Assembly (NCBI RefSeq): GCF_022539505.1
Contig: NC_061508.1
Span: forward strand, 33,598,256 to 33,662,255
Length of the DNA: 64,000 nucleotides
DNA from: Lolium rigidum
Lineage: Eukaryota > Streptophyta > Magnoliopsida > Poales > Poaceae
Direction of reading: 5' to 3'
Below the pieces are notes generated by a model. It saw nothing but the letters and a program-made list of their open reading frames with translations. It did not search any database and was not told where the DNA came from. The translations under genes and the position numbers were made by a program. Within the stretch, counting starts at the first letter, position 1; every line of letters starts with the position of its first letter. Shown in pieces: positions 47,545 to 58,478 of the stretch.

Positions 47545-50500
47545 CTAAGGTTTGGGAGGGGCTTCAATCCGTAGATTATGCTGCCACCCATGTAGGAAAA
47601 AAGTATCCCTCGCCGTAGCCTCCAACCGTGTACAGACCTCCATAAATAGGTCTCGGTTCTCCATGCGCTGAAGAGGTAACCACAAACGGAAAATACATGT
47701 ACATCTGTAGATGACCTGCAACAAAGAGCAATTTTTATCATTAAAAATCTTGTCATTTCTACTCAGCCACAGCGCCCAGATAACTGCTAGCGCCCCCACC
47801 CTAAGAAGCAACTTGAACCTTGAATCTATACCATGAAGCCAATTGCCAAAGACATTGGTCACACTAGTCGGAGGATACAAGGTAGACGCTACTTGGATGA
47901 TAGACCAAATAGATCTCGCGAACTGGCACTGGAAGAAGAGGTGTTTAATAGATTCATCATGATGACAAAAAACACATCGCTTACTTCCTTGCCAATTCCG
48001 CTTAACAAGATTGTCTTTGGTGAGGATGACACCTCGACGAAGATACCATCCAAATATTTTTATTTTTAATGGTATCTTCATCTTCCAAATTTTCTTATTA
48101 TTATCAACTGGTAAATCGGAATGAAGTATGGCGTTGTATAAAGATTTGACCGAGAAAGAGCCATCTACATGTAAGTTCCACCGAAATTCATCTGGACCAG
48201 GTGATAGATTAATATCGCCCAGCCTTTGGATTAAGGTATTCCATGCCAATAGCCTTTGTCCTAGCAAAACTCGTCTGAACGTCACATTCGGTGGAGAGGT
48301 AGCCATTACAGTAGCAATGGTATCTCCTTTGCGATGAACGATGCTATACAACGCAGGATACTGTTCACTTAGAGGTGCATTGTCTAACCAAGCATCTTCC
48401 CAGAACCGTATCTGTGCTCCATTCTTAATTGAGAAAGTTCCATGACGAAAAAGACATTTTTTGTCGCCATTAGACCAGCCCAAAAATGTGAATCCCCTGG
48501 TTTCCAAACCACTTGGGATAAAGTCTTGGAGCCGATATATTTTCTCCGAAGAATAGTTTGCCAAATCCCATCCTCGGTAAGGAGCTTAAAAAACCATTTA
48601 CCCAAAGTGAGCTGAATTCTTGACCTCCAGGTCATGAACTCCAAGCCCACCTTGATCTTTGGGACTACAAACTATACTCCATTTAACCGATCGGTATTTC
48701 TTTTTCTCATTGTCCCCTTGCCAAAAGAATCGGATCGATAATAATTGAGTTTATGCGAGAATTCCTTTTGGCAATAGGAAGAAAGATAACATATACGGTA
48801 CCATATTTGTCGATACCGAATTAATGAGTACCAATCTTCCTCCCGAGTGACAGCAATTTACCTTTCCAACTACTAAGGCGCTTCTGTAATCTTTCTTCCA
48901 CTATTTTCCATTCAGCTATCGTAAGTCTCCGATAATGAATCGGAATACCCAAATAGCGAATAGGAAATTGGCCTTGCCCACAACCAAACAACTCTGTATA
49001 AAGAGCTGTATCATCTTGGGCATCACCGAAAGCAGAACAATTCACTTTTATGGAAATTGATTTTCAAACCCGACAAGCTGCTCAAAAGCCGCCAAAATTA
49101 ATTCCGGGTTGTGAGCTTTTTCGAGATCATGATCCATAAACGAAATTGTATCGTCGGCATATTGAAGAATAGATAAACCACCATCAACCGGATGTGGAAT
49201 CACACCTTCAATCCGACCATCGGACTTGGCCCGCTCAATGAGTATAGCCAGCATATCCACCACAATGTTGAATAACATTGGTGATAACGGATCCCCTTGG
49301 CGTAACCCTTTTCGTGTTTGGAAATAATGGCCGGTGTCATCATTAACCCGAATAGCCACACTACCTCCATACACGAAATCATTTATTAAAGCGCGCCATT
49401 CGGGAGAAAAATCTTTCATCTCGAGTGTATCGTTGAAGAAAAGAGCATTTGACCTTGTCATATGCCTTTTCAAAATCTAATTTTAATATAACCCCATTTA
49501 ATTTCTTAGTATGCATCTCATGTACTGTCTCATGCAAAACCGCCACTCCATCAAGGATATTTCTTCCTTGCATGAAAGCAGTTTGTGATGGTCGAACGAC
49601 ATGATCCGCAACCGTATTAAGTCTAATGGTGGCCACTTTCGTGAAAATCTTGAAACTTATGCTTAAGAGGCAAATAGGTCTATATTGTTGAATCCTTTCT
49701 GCCTCATTAACTTTCGGTAACAAGATTACTTCACCAAAATTTAGACGAAATAGTTCTAGTTGTCCAATATGCGAGCATCGAACAAATCTAGAAGATCCGC
49801 TTTAATTGTATCCCGAAAGTTTGATAAAACTCCACTTGGAAAACCATCGGGACCCGGTGCTTTGTTGCATTCCATTTGGAAAATAGCCTTCGCACTTCTT
49901 CCTCGGAATAAGGTGCAGTTAGTAAGCCATTTTCTTCAACAGAAACTTGGGGTATATCGGCTGTTAAGTCCTCATTTAGAGAAAATGAACTTTCATCTGG
50001 AGGACCAAACAAGCCTTTATAATAATTAGTAATTTAAGATTTGAGTTGCTCATGGCCTTCAATCAACCCTTCATCTTGAGTAAGAGAGTGAATACGTTTT
50101 TTTCGATCAACCCTTCATCTTGAGTAAGAGAGTGAATACGTTTTTTTCGATGTCTCCCATTGGCTATACCATGGAAATATCGCGTATTTGAGTCTCCTTC
50201 CAAAATGAATTGGGCTTTGGAACGTTGATACCATTTGAGCTCCTCTTCGCGAAGGAGACTCGCCATCTGCGCATTGGACTGATTTTTAAGTTCAATCTCA
50301 TGCGGAGACAACGGTCTTACCTCGGCAACCGCCTCTAGCTCATCAATCAAAGTTGATAAGCGAGCCTTCTCTTTCTTAAGAATGCCGATCATATGGGCAG
50401 CCCAACCGAGAGAGATGTCCGCGCATTGCGCGCATCTTATTATTCCATCTCAAAATGGGAGTGCTACCGCCAAGCTGGCCTTTCCCAAACCTTCTTAACC

Positions 50501-51279
50501 ATCTCATGAAACCCATCTCTCTGTAGCCAGCCAAGTTCAAATTTGAAAGGCCGCTTACAAATAGGTCGGGGATTACCAGTGGTTAGTAGGATAGGAGCAT
50601 GGTCAGACAATTTTTCAATACGTTCTAGTGCACAGACAGACACCATAGGGTATTTATCTTCCCATTCGGTATCCATCAACACGCGATCTAGCTTTTCGTA
50701 TATGGGTTCAGGCAAGCTGTTGGCCCAAGTAAACTGTCGACCGGACATAAACACCTCTCTTAAGTCAAGGCTATCAATGACAGCATTAAACAAGAAAGGC
50801 CAATGTCCATCAAAAATACCTTTACTTTTTTCATGAGGAAATCTTAATAAATTAAAATCTCCACCGATCAAAATCGGATAGGGATTATCTTTAGTAAGAT
50901 TTACCAACTCACGTAAAAAGTCGACCTTAAAAGCGTCTTGGACAAGCACCATACACGGCAACCGGACTCCATATGAAACCGTCGGCCTTATTCCGAATGT
51001 CGAGTTTAATGTGATACTCTCCTTCGGAATTAGCTAGAACAGATCATTGTGTCTATGCGGACGCCAAGTAAAATGCCACCGGACCTACCACGAGGCGGGC
51101 GAGAAAACCACTCGAAAGTTAATCCCGCCCGATAAACGGTCGAGGAAACTCCGTGAGAAATTCCGCCTACCGTCTCTCGATATTGCAAGAAAATCTAAAT
51201 CATAATCTCTACCACCGTCGGCAATGTGAGAATGCTTAGCCAAGTCACCAAGACCTCTCGCTATTACGAAACATGCCAT
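47545..51279 (-). pseudogene. LINE ORF2: endonuclease and reverse transcriptase (frameshifted)
   Basis: An endonuclease of the exonuclease/endonuclease/phosphatase fold covers about 51260-50470 (GGDFN near 50865, SDHAPI near 50610). The reverse transcriptase covers about 50390-48820: LDFEKAYDK near 49470, GLRQGDPLSPMLFN near 49290 and the catalytic QYADDT near 49165. A zf-RVT domain (CVFCHHDESIKHLFFQC, near 47930) closes the protein at 47545. The protein would nick target DNA and copy the LINE RNA there. Shifts near 51080, 50980, 50400, 50030, 49770, 49440, 49050, 48820 and 48600 and a 44-bp duplication at 50063-50150 inactivate it. Confidence 0.85.
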
Positions 51280-54200
51280 TCATTGAGAAACTATTTTAGA
51301 TTTAGAACTCTTGCAATATGTACGAGACTTCTTTCCGAGTGAAGACCGAGAACCTCGTCTTGAAGCTTTTAGATCATAGACCGAACTAAGCTCCGAGTGT
51401 TCTAAGTCAACTTCCGAGATATTACCAATGATAGTCGAGAGAAGTCGACCATCTAGGATGTCATCCTCTTCATCATCGTCTATCACGGAAGTTTCAAGCC
51501 CGGTGGAGACGTTCGGAACAACCGTTAAACGGTCAAGTTCCGTCTGTCTCAACACATTAGCCGAAACCGAGATCTCATCGGATGTATTACCCAATGAGAC
51601 CCCGAGACTACTCAAATTAGAAGAAATACGTGAATCCGAAAAGAAGTAAATGACTTGGATGGTTGTTTCGTACCCGGCCCGTGTCGAGGTTCATCTCCGC
51701 CTTGCGTCGCATGGCTCGTCGCATGACGTCCTCGTCCGTCGCCCCCGACCCATCCTCCGCAAGCGCGTACCTCCCACTCCGCCTCGCCGTCGGGCCGAAC
51801 GACGGGGAGGAGGGACAGCGGGAGGAGGCTGCTGCAAGGTGGAGACCGGCGAAGGTGAAGCCGAACGCGGGGAAGAAACCGTCGAAACGGTCGTAGAGTC
51901 CGGCGCTACAGGGGAAGATGTCGGTGAAGCCCCCTGTGCCGAGCCAAACCGCGGCGAGCCCCTGTCCAAAGGCGAAGATGGCGTGGCCGTAGAGGCCTCC
52001 TCCGCCCGTGGAGGCGGCGCAGGTGACCCGAGTGGCCCGGCCGCCCGAGAGGGCATAGCTAAAGGCGCGTGAAGCGCCTCCTCGAGGTCCGCGTCAGCCC
52101 CACGCGACTCGGGCGGCTCCTGCCGTTCCGCCGTGGCCAGCTGCAGAGAAGACGTCGAAGCCGCGTGTTGCGGCGTAGCCATCGTGGCATGCAGCTCCGT
52201 GACCACGGACAGGTGCTGCCTCAGCGTGGACCCCGTGGCCGGCGCCGTGGCGGACTGCAGCGCGGCCCACGAAGACGCCTGCTGCAGCGGAGCCATCGAG
52301 GCCGGCTGCTGCGTGGCCGACATAGCCGGCTGCTGCGTCTGCGTGGACGGCTGCGACCCAACCGGTGGAACCTCGTGCCCTAACGGAGAGACGGGGAAAG
52401 GCTGCGCCAAAGGCAGTGGCGCGTCCCGTCCACCCTCCGGTTCCGTCTGTGTCGAGGTAGAAGACGGATCCGGCACCCCCTGTGCCGTGCATGGCGAAGA
52501 AGGCGTAGGAGCAGAAGATGAAGTCGGCCGAGTCCGTCCCTGCATGAACGTCCGTACCCTGGACGGAGAAGAAGACCGAGAGAGCAAAGGCGGCGAAACA
52601 ACTAGGTGAGGAGACTCCGCCCTGGCACGGGCCACAATCTGACGACCTCTGTCCGTCCTCGGTGAGTGGTTGAATGGAATCAGAGCCACCTGCGCAGCCG
52701 GCACCACTGAAGTACCCTGAGCCTGTGCCGGTGGATGTCCATCTACCTCCATATTCGCCGTGTCCGGCGCAGCATCCGCTGCAGCATCATCAAATATCTC
52801 CTCCTCAAAACCATGAGAGCCGCTATCATCCCCTCCGTCCTTCCAGAAATAAGGACGAAACCGAGGATCCGGCTTAAAACCAGCTGCTTCACGACGAAAG
52901 CGAAATCTGTAACCATTAAGCTGTAATAATGCTACCACTTGCAAGCAACCATTATCCTTCTCCAACGCTGAAGGATCTCGCATAGCCACCAAAATACGAA
53001 TAATCCCCAGGCTCTGAAGGGAAACTAAATCAACATCAAGAGTGGTACCAATAAGAGAGCCCACCGCCCAGAGACCTAAGAAGTGTCGAACGAGTCGAGT
53101 ACACCGTCGACATGCACCCAAAATGGCTCCATAACAAACTCCGGAGTAATATCCCGATGCACCCAAGAAGAAACAAGAGCACAGTGCACTAATCTTGGCC
53201 ACACTCATCCGCATACCATCAATCCTCGACGGATCATCAGTCTGTAAGAATACCAACAAGAAAAGCATTAACACCATGAGGCACCGCCTCCCAGCTTCCA
53301 TGTAGGATTCCCGGGGCACATGCGGGCCAAAAGACTGCGAATATCTGCAGCCGAAACCACTCCCTCCCACGACACCTGTACCAAGGCCGTAGGTGATCCG
53401 GACGCAATCAACTTAGGTTTAAAAGCCGAGTCCGGGAGCCGAAGATCAATCGTGGCGTCATTACCACAACCGACAAAAAAGCTCGTATGTCTCGGCAGCT
53501 TCAGGATTGGACACCGAATGGTCGGGTGCGCACCAGAATCACATACCAGACAATAATGAACATCCTTACAGTCCTTTGTTGCATGCGTATTAACGTCGCA
53601 CTTCCAACATCGCCCCACTTTCTTTTGTCACAATGGGCGCAGCTATAACGGGAGCATCCTGGGGTACCTAGGATGGCGCAGGCTCAGTGGGGTGCACCAC
53701 AGCCGGCGTCTCGAGTGGAACCGACATCGGTTGCACCAAAGCCGGCGATGGCTGCCCCACAGCAAGTGGCGGCGCTGCTCCCAAGGCCCCTGTGTTTTTC
53801 TTCTTCCTCCTCTTCTTCAGCTGCCCCGGCTGTGTCGGCGGCTGTTGTTGTTGCATCGGTTGTTGCACGGGATGCCCCAATGGTTGCAGACTAGGCTGAG
53901 GGTACTGGAAAACTTGGCCCTGGTAGTGCTGATACTGTTGACCGGAGGTACCGGCATACGTACCGGCGGTCGGAACCCCGGCTGAGGCTGCATCGGCAGG
54001 GCTGCGGACGGCATCGGAGTACCCGCCGGCCACCCCTGGAATCCTAGTGGACCGAGGTACGGAGCACCACCGGCCCCTGACGCCGCAGCTGGCCGCGCCG
54101 CCCCCATCGCCGAAGACCCTGGCGCAAGCGCCGCCGTGCCCGGCGGCACCGGCGGCCGCTACGGCCCGGCCATCGCGGAGACGGGAGGGCCCCCGGTAAC

Positions 54201-54407
54201 CACTTGGGCAAAGGAGCGCGGCCTCGGCAGACCCCGTGAAGATGCAGGCGACGGCGCGGTGTCGATGGGGCCGGACGGCGGGGTGATGACGAGGGGGACG
54301 AGCGGCGGGACGATGTCGAGGCGGCACGGCGAAGGGTTCGTAGGCGCAGCGATGGTTCGATCGACGCCAGGACGATGGGTGCAAAAATGGGGAGAATTTC
54401 AGTTCCC
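51280..54407 (-). pseudogene. LINE ORF1 protein region (frameshifted)
   Basis: The N-terminal part (to about 53670) is rich in Pro and Gln. Two zinc-knuckle-type motifs follow near 53600-53510 (CWKCDVNTHATKDC and CLVCDSGAHPTIRC), then a globular part (DATIDLRLPDSAFKPK, about 53460), and a long low-complexity Ser/Pro/Thr/Gln region in the frame 53370-51691. The frame 51615-51280 forms the end and touches the start of ORF2. In LINEs such a protein binds the element RNA. Frame changes near 54100, 53640, 53270 and 51690 break it. Confidence 0.7.
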
Positions 54408-54638
54408 GGCCTCTGCACCAACTAGGGATGCACACAGCCATTTGGTATGAGTACTAAGATTTTTAATCTTCGTTGAGATTAAAGCATAGTCCTCAAGATA
54501 AATTGCATGAGTACCAGGATCAGCCTGGGCCTCAAGTATAAATAGGAACCTAAATTCGCTTCCGTGAGGATTTGAACTAAGGTGCTGGGTTTGTACATCC
54601 ACTTCTCCAACCAGTTGAGCTAGACTCACTTCCCCAAA
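54408..54638 (-). ncRNA. SINE-like module with pol III boxes at the 5' end of the LINE
   Basis: On the minus strand the first bases hold a box A (TAGCTCAACTGG, 54622-54611) and, 45 nt later, a box B (GTTCAAATCC, 54577-54568), as in tRNA-derived SINEs. The segment ends with GGCTGTGTGCATCC...TGCAGAGGCCGGG (54439-54408), very like the 3' tail of this same LINE (47458-47428). It is inside the LINE target duplication, so both were inserted as one unit. Confidence 0.6.
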
Positions 54639-54654
54639 GGGTGTCTCCTCACCT
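54639..54654. repeat. Target-site duplication of the LINE, right copy
   Basis: It is identical over 16 bp to 47367-47382 and marks the 5' end of the LINE insertion. Confidence 0.9.
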
Positions 54655-54710
54655 GGGCTCTCTATCTGCGACGCCGCCGCCAGCCTGCCGCGCTCGCCAT
54701 CCTCGTCCTC
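54655..54710 (-). pseudogene. Captured open frame in the MULE, 5' part
   Basis: It continues the frame at 47112-47366 upstream of the LINE. It opens after an in-frame TAG at 54711-54713; TTCTAG there could also be a splice acceptor of the donor gene. The sequence is acidic and Ala-rich (EDEDGERGRLAAASQ). Confidence 0.35.
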
Positions 54711-55221
54711 CTAGAACGCGCAGTCGTACAGAGTGGTGCGGGAGCATAGGGGCGAGAGACGCGGAATGGAAGGACTGCACTTTCCTTCCCCATCTTTTAA
54801 ACCGTAATCTACGTGGCCAAAACCACTGTCCAAGTCAGCCTAAAACAGCCATCAAAAGCTTCAGGGGGTTAATTAACCGGTAATGAATACCTGAGGGGTT
54901 ATGTGCTCCACTTTAAACCTAGAGGGGTTAAACGTCCCAAACCTGAAACATAGGGGGTTATCTAGACTTATTTCTAGATGTCACTGCATGTTGCACAACA
55001 AAAAAGCATACCTCCAAGGATGTTACTAGAGATACGGTGATGAAGCCAAGATTCGCGAAGATGTAGTTCCTCCGAAGATGTTGTTCGTCAGATGTTGCTG
55101 TAGGTGATGAAGCCAAGATTCGCGAGGGAGAAGGTGTTGTTCCGACGAGAAATACAGCCGGCAACTAGTCTACCACACCACCGAACCGAAGACGAGGATA
55201 ACAGCGACAGGTGCGCCTGCA

Positions 55222-55643
55222 AAATCCGAGGTCAAAAATCGACGAATCGAGCGTGGGAGGTACGAATCGAACGACGCAGCAGGACGGCGGCCTCACCTAG
55301 CGCAACATCCGTCAAGGGGAACGCACCGACGCTGTCGACCAGCAGAACGGCGACCTCACCTGCAGAAACAGAGGTAAAAAACGAGGGTAAAAGTACGAAT
55401 CGAGCGACGCCCCCATCGCACAAGGACGACGGCCTCACCTAGCGCAACATCCGTCAAGTGCGCCGGCGGCGACGCCGTCGACCAGAATAACGGCAGCCTC
55501 ACCTGCAAAAAATCGAGGTCAAAATCGACGGTAGGAGATGCGGGAAATCACGAATCGAGCGGTGCCCCGTCGCAGAAGAACGGCGGCCTCACCTGGCGGA
55601 CCTTCCGTACGGCGCGGCGGCGACGACGACGTCGACAGGACCT
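55222..55643 (+). repeat. Tandem repeat, three units of about 144 bp
   Basis: Units start about 55222, 55365 and 55509. Each contains AATCGAGCGACGCC, GACGGCGGCCTCACCT, a CCGTCAAG-like phrase and GTCGACCAG. It probably belongs to the subterminal part of the mobile-domain transposon into which the MULE inserted. ORFs here are by-products of the repeat. Confidence 0.75.
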
Positions 55644-55992
55644 GGTTCGGCGAGCGGAGGTGAGCGGAGGCGAGGAGGAAGCGAGGCGGAGCGTCGGACA
55701 CGACGAACGGAAATGCGAGATTTTAGGGGAACGGCCGGAATTGATTTGAAAAGACAGCGTCACGCTACGGGTACCAACAATGTGAGGCTTGCGCGTGGGG
55801 CACGCTGCGTCCGTTGCCACCGATATCTCCGGGCCGTTGGATGGCGATCGCGCGGCCACGATGACCAACCTGATAGTTTGTTACGTTCAGATCAGCTTAG
55901 AGATAGAGAAATATAATTTTAAAATGGTTGGAAAGGTACAATCACTCGAGTTATCACATATCCAGAGGAAACCGGCTTAAACATCTGCAAAA

Positions 55993-56080
55993 GTACTTCT
56001 CCGTTCCGAATTACTATGTGACTGATTTGTCGAGATTGACACGTTTCTATACGCTAAAACGTATTTAGATACAATCTTTA
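55993..56080. mobile_element. Half of a Stowaway-type MITE
   Basis: CTTCTCCGTTCCGAATTACT and the following ACGTATTTAGATACA resemble one half of the common grass Stowaway consensus. The other terminus is missing or too decayed to place. Confidence 0.45.
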
Positions 56081-56351
56081 CCTACTAATTTTTACTAATA
56101 AAGAAAGTAAGATTTCTTCCTAATTTTTCGTCCGTTTTACTATTAGTCAAACTTTTCAGTAAATATTACGAGCTCTGCCACCGCTTAGTAAACAAAACGG
56201 TTCGGTCGATGTGTTCCTTTTTTTTCCGTGATCGATCCTTGCTCAAACGCAATGACGCTTCCCTATTCGCTTCATCGCTCGGTACTTCCGCTCGCATCAT
56301 GATGGGCCATCGTAGGTGCGCTGGGCCAGCTCAACATTTATCTCATCCTAA

Positions 56352-58475
56352 GAGCATCTCCAGCCGCGTTCCCCAAAGCGTCCCCCAAAGGGATTTGGGG
56401 CGCGCCGGACAAAAAATGTGTTTCAGCCGTGTCCCCCAAAGCCCATTTTTGTCCGGCGCGGCCCGATACGGTGTCCGGCGCCCCGTGCCCGTCCCCGTCC
56501 CACAGGGGACGCACCGGGGACGCCGGACACAACGAAAAGCGAGGCGGCTCCCACATGTCGGCGACTAGTTGCATAAACCGTTGGTTCGCGCCTCTTTTCT
56601 CGTCGCTCCTTCGTTCCCGCGCCTCCCACCCCACCGTCGCCGCTGGATATCCCGGCCGGTTGGGCGTCTGATCTCTGCTGAGAGTCGGAACCGTTGTCGC
56701 GGCTGGGGCTCCCGCCGGTCGTGCCGCCGCCGCCGCGTCGCCAGCGCGTCCCAGAACGCGCCGTCAAATCCGTCCCACCTCCGCGCACAGAAGGTGCTCG
56801 ACGACTTGCCAGGTAGGCGCGATTGACCGCTGTTTGTTGCGTCGTCTGCCTCGGCGCAAATTTAACCATTGATTTTGGTTCAACCATGGACAGCGAAGAT
56901 GAGATGGTTGCCCTGCTGCTGGAGGACGAGCAAGCCTTCGACGACGACCTGCGGGAGCATTTGCTGATCATCGCGTCCCTCCAGGAATTGCTCGACGCTG
57001 AGGCGGAGAAGAGGAAGAGGCCGCGCCGCGGAGGATCAAGGCCGGGAAGAAGGAAGTCGAAGCCCCGGCAGAGGATGGAGGGGCATGCCATGCTGCACAA
57101 CGACTACTTCGCCGACGACGCAACACATGCCGACAATTTTCGGCGCCGGTACAGGATGAGCAAGGGCTGTTCATGAATATCCTCCACAGCGTTCGAGAGT
57201 TCGACCCCTACTTCAAGCTCAAGGTCGACGCTGTAGGCGTTCTCGGGTTCTCGTCGATTCAGAAGTGCACCGCCGCCATGAGGATGCTTGCATACGGAGC
57301 ACCTGCCGATACACAGGACGACTATCTTCGCATGAGTGAGTCTCATCGCCATTGAGTGCATGTACAAGTTTTGCCGAGCTGTAGTGGGAAAGTTTGGCAA
57401 ATACTATTTGAGAGGGCCAACTGAGGAAGAGACTGCAAGGATCATGGCACAAAATGCTGCTAGAGGATTTCCTGCAATGCTTGGAAGCATCGATTGCATG
57501 CACTGGGCATGGAAGAACTGCCCGTTTGCTTGGCAAAGTATATAGAAAGGCCGTCATGGATATTGCAGTGTGGTGCTTGAAGCTGTGGCAGATTATGACC
57601 TGTAGATTTGGCATTCTTTCTTTGGCATGGCGGGGTCACACAATGACATCAACGTGTTGCAGCAGTCTCCGGTGTTCAGCAGACTAGTGGAAGGGCATGC
57701 TCCACCATGCAACTATGAGATCAATGGCCACGGATATACCAAAGGCTATTATCTAGCCGATGGTATATATCCAAAATGGGCCACTTTTGTCAAAACAATC
57801 TCGAATCCATCAGGTCTGAAGAATTCTCACTTTGCTACGCGATAGGAGGCTTGCAGGAAGGATGTCGAGCGGGCATTTGGTGTGCTTCAAGCACAATTTG
57901 TCATTGTCCGGTACCCTGCTCTAAGCTGGTCTCACGGCCAAATGTGGGAGGTGATGCAGGCTTGTGTGATCATGCACAACATGATCATCGAGGATGACCG
58001 CAAGAATCATGCTAGGTCACATGTTGGTCTCTATGAGTGTGAACGCCCTCTTGCGTAGGTTGATCATGAGTTGCCTGCAGATTTTGCTGATTTTCTCCCC
58101 ATGCACGCAGAGATCCGTGACAGCAATGTGCATGAGCAACTTCAAGCTGATATCGTTGAGCATTTGTGGAGGATCAAAGGAAATACCGTGGCACCTTGAT
58201 GTAGCATCTACCCCTATTTATTATATTTGTTTACTTGTTTTATTATTTGTTGTAATTTAATTTGAAAACAATCCTCGCAAACATTTTTATTCATATGCTA
58301 TATTTGATAAATGGTTCTGTGTTAAAAAAAGTAATTTAAATGTTTGGGGGCGGCGTTTGGGGGACGCGGCTGGGGAGCGACGTCCCCCAAAGACGGCACG
58401 AACAAAACACATCCCCCAAACGCTCAATCCAGCGCGGTTTGGGGGACGCTTTGGGGGACGCGGCTGAAGATGCTC
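56352..58475 (+). mobile_element. PIF/Harbinger transposon with TAA target duplication
   Basis: TAA (56349-56351) precedes GAGCATCTCCAGCCGCG and TAA (58476-58478) follows CGCGGCTGAAGATGCTC. The ends are inverted repeats with many GTCCCCCAAA-type words, and 3-bp TWA duplication is the family signature. It is 2124 bp and carries one decayed transposase but no MYB-like ORF2, so it is dead or depends on other copies. Confidence 0.9.
56886..58199 (+). pseudogene. Harbinger transposase (DDE type), several breaks
   Basis: From ATG 56886 an acidic and basic N-terminal part leads to the catalytic domain. [14 protein letters not shown] (about 57482-57523), [11 protein letters not shown] (about 57639-57671) and [13 protein letters not shown] (about 57852-57890) hold the three expected acidic residues, and [10 protein letters not shown] lies near the end. 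The stop is 58197-58199 (GNTVAP). A base is missing near 57165, there is a shift near 57330 and another near 57540, and TAG codons stand at about 57603 and 57843. The enzyme would cut and rejoin the element ends; this copy cannot. Confidence 0.85.
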
Positions 58476-58478
58476 TAA

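Larger units (their letters stand above)
47383..54638 (-). mobile_element. L1-type LINE, apparently full length (7256 bp)
   Basis: It is flanked by a perfect 16-bp duplication and read from 54638 down to 47383. It has a SINE-like 5' segment, an ORF1 region with zinc knuckles (about 54400-51280), an ORF2 region with endonuclease, reverse transcriptase and zf-RVT domain (about 51280-47545), and a 3' tail with GGCTGTGTGCATCC (about 47460) that ends in a short A run. Both ORFs carry frameshifts, so it is probably dead. It inserted in the captured frame of the MULE. Confidence 0.85.
44765..54975. mobile_element. Mutator-like element (MULE) with long TIRs and 9-bp target duplication
   Basis: Inverted repeats of about 165 bp (44765-44930 and 54805-54975) share phrases such as GGTTTGGGACGTTTAACCCC and TTTAAAGTGGAGCACATAA. 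The flanks carry the same 9-bp AGATGTCAC (44756-44764 and 54976-54984), the duplication length typical of MULEs. Without its two nested insertions (45041-45929 and 47383-54638) the element is about 2 kb and holds no transposase, but it holds a captured-looking open frame. It is therefore a non-autonomous, Pack-MULE-like element. The flank contains other GATGTCAC copies, which slightly weakens the duplication argument. Confidence 0.75.

Noticed and set aside
51650..53370. Plus-strand frames opposite the LINE ORF1 (for example 51650-52072, 52133-52609)
   Set aside because: They mirror the low-complexity Ser/Pro/Thr/Gln region of ORF1 on the minus strand.
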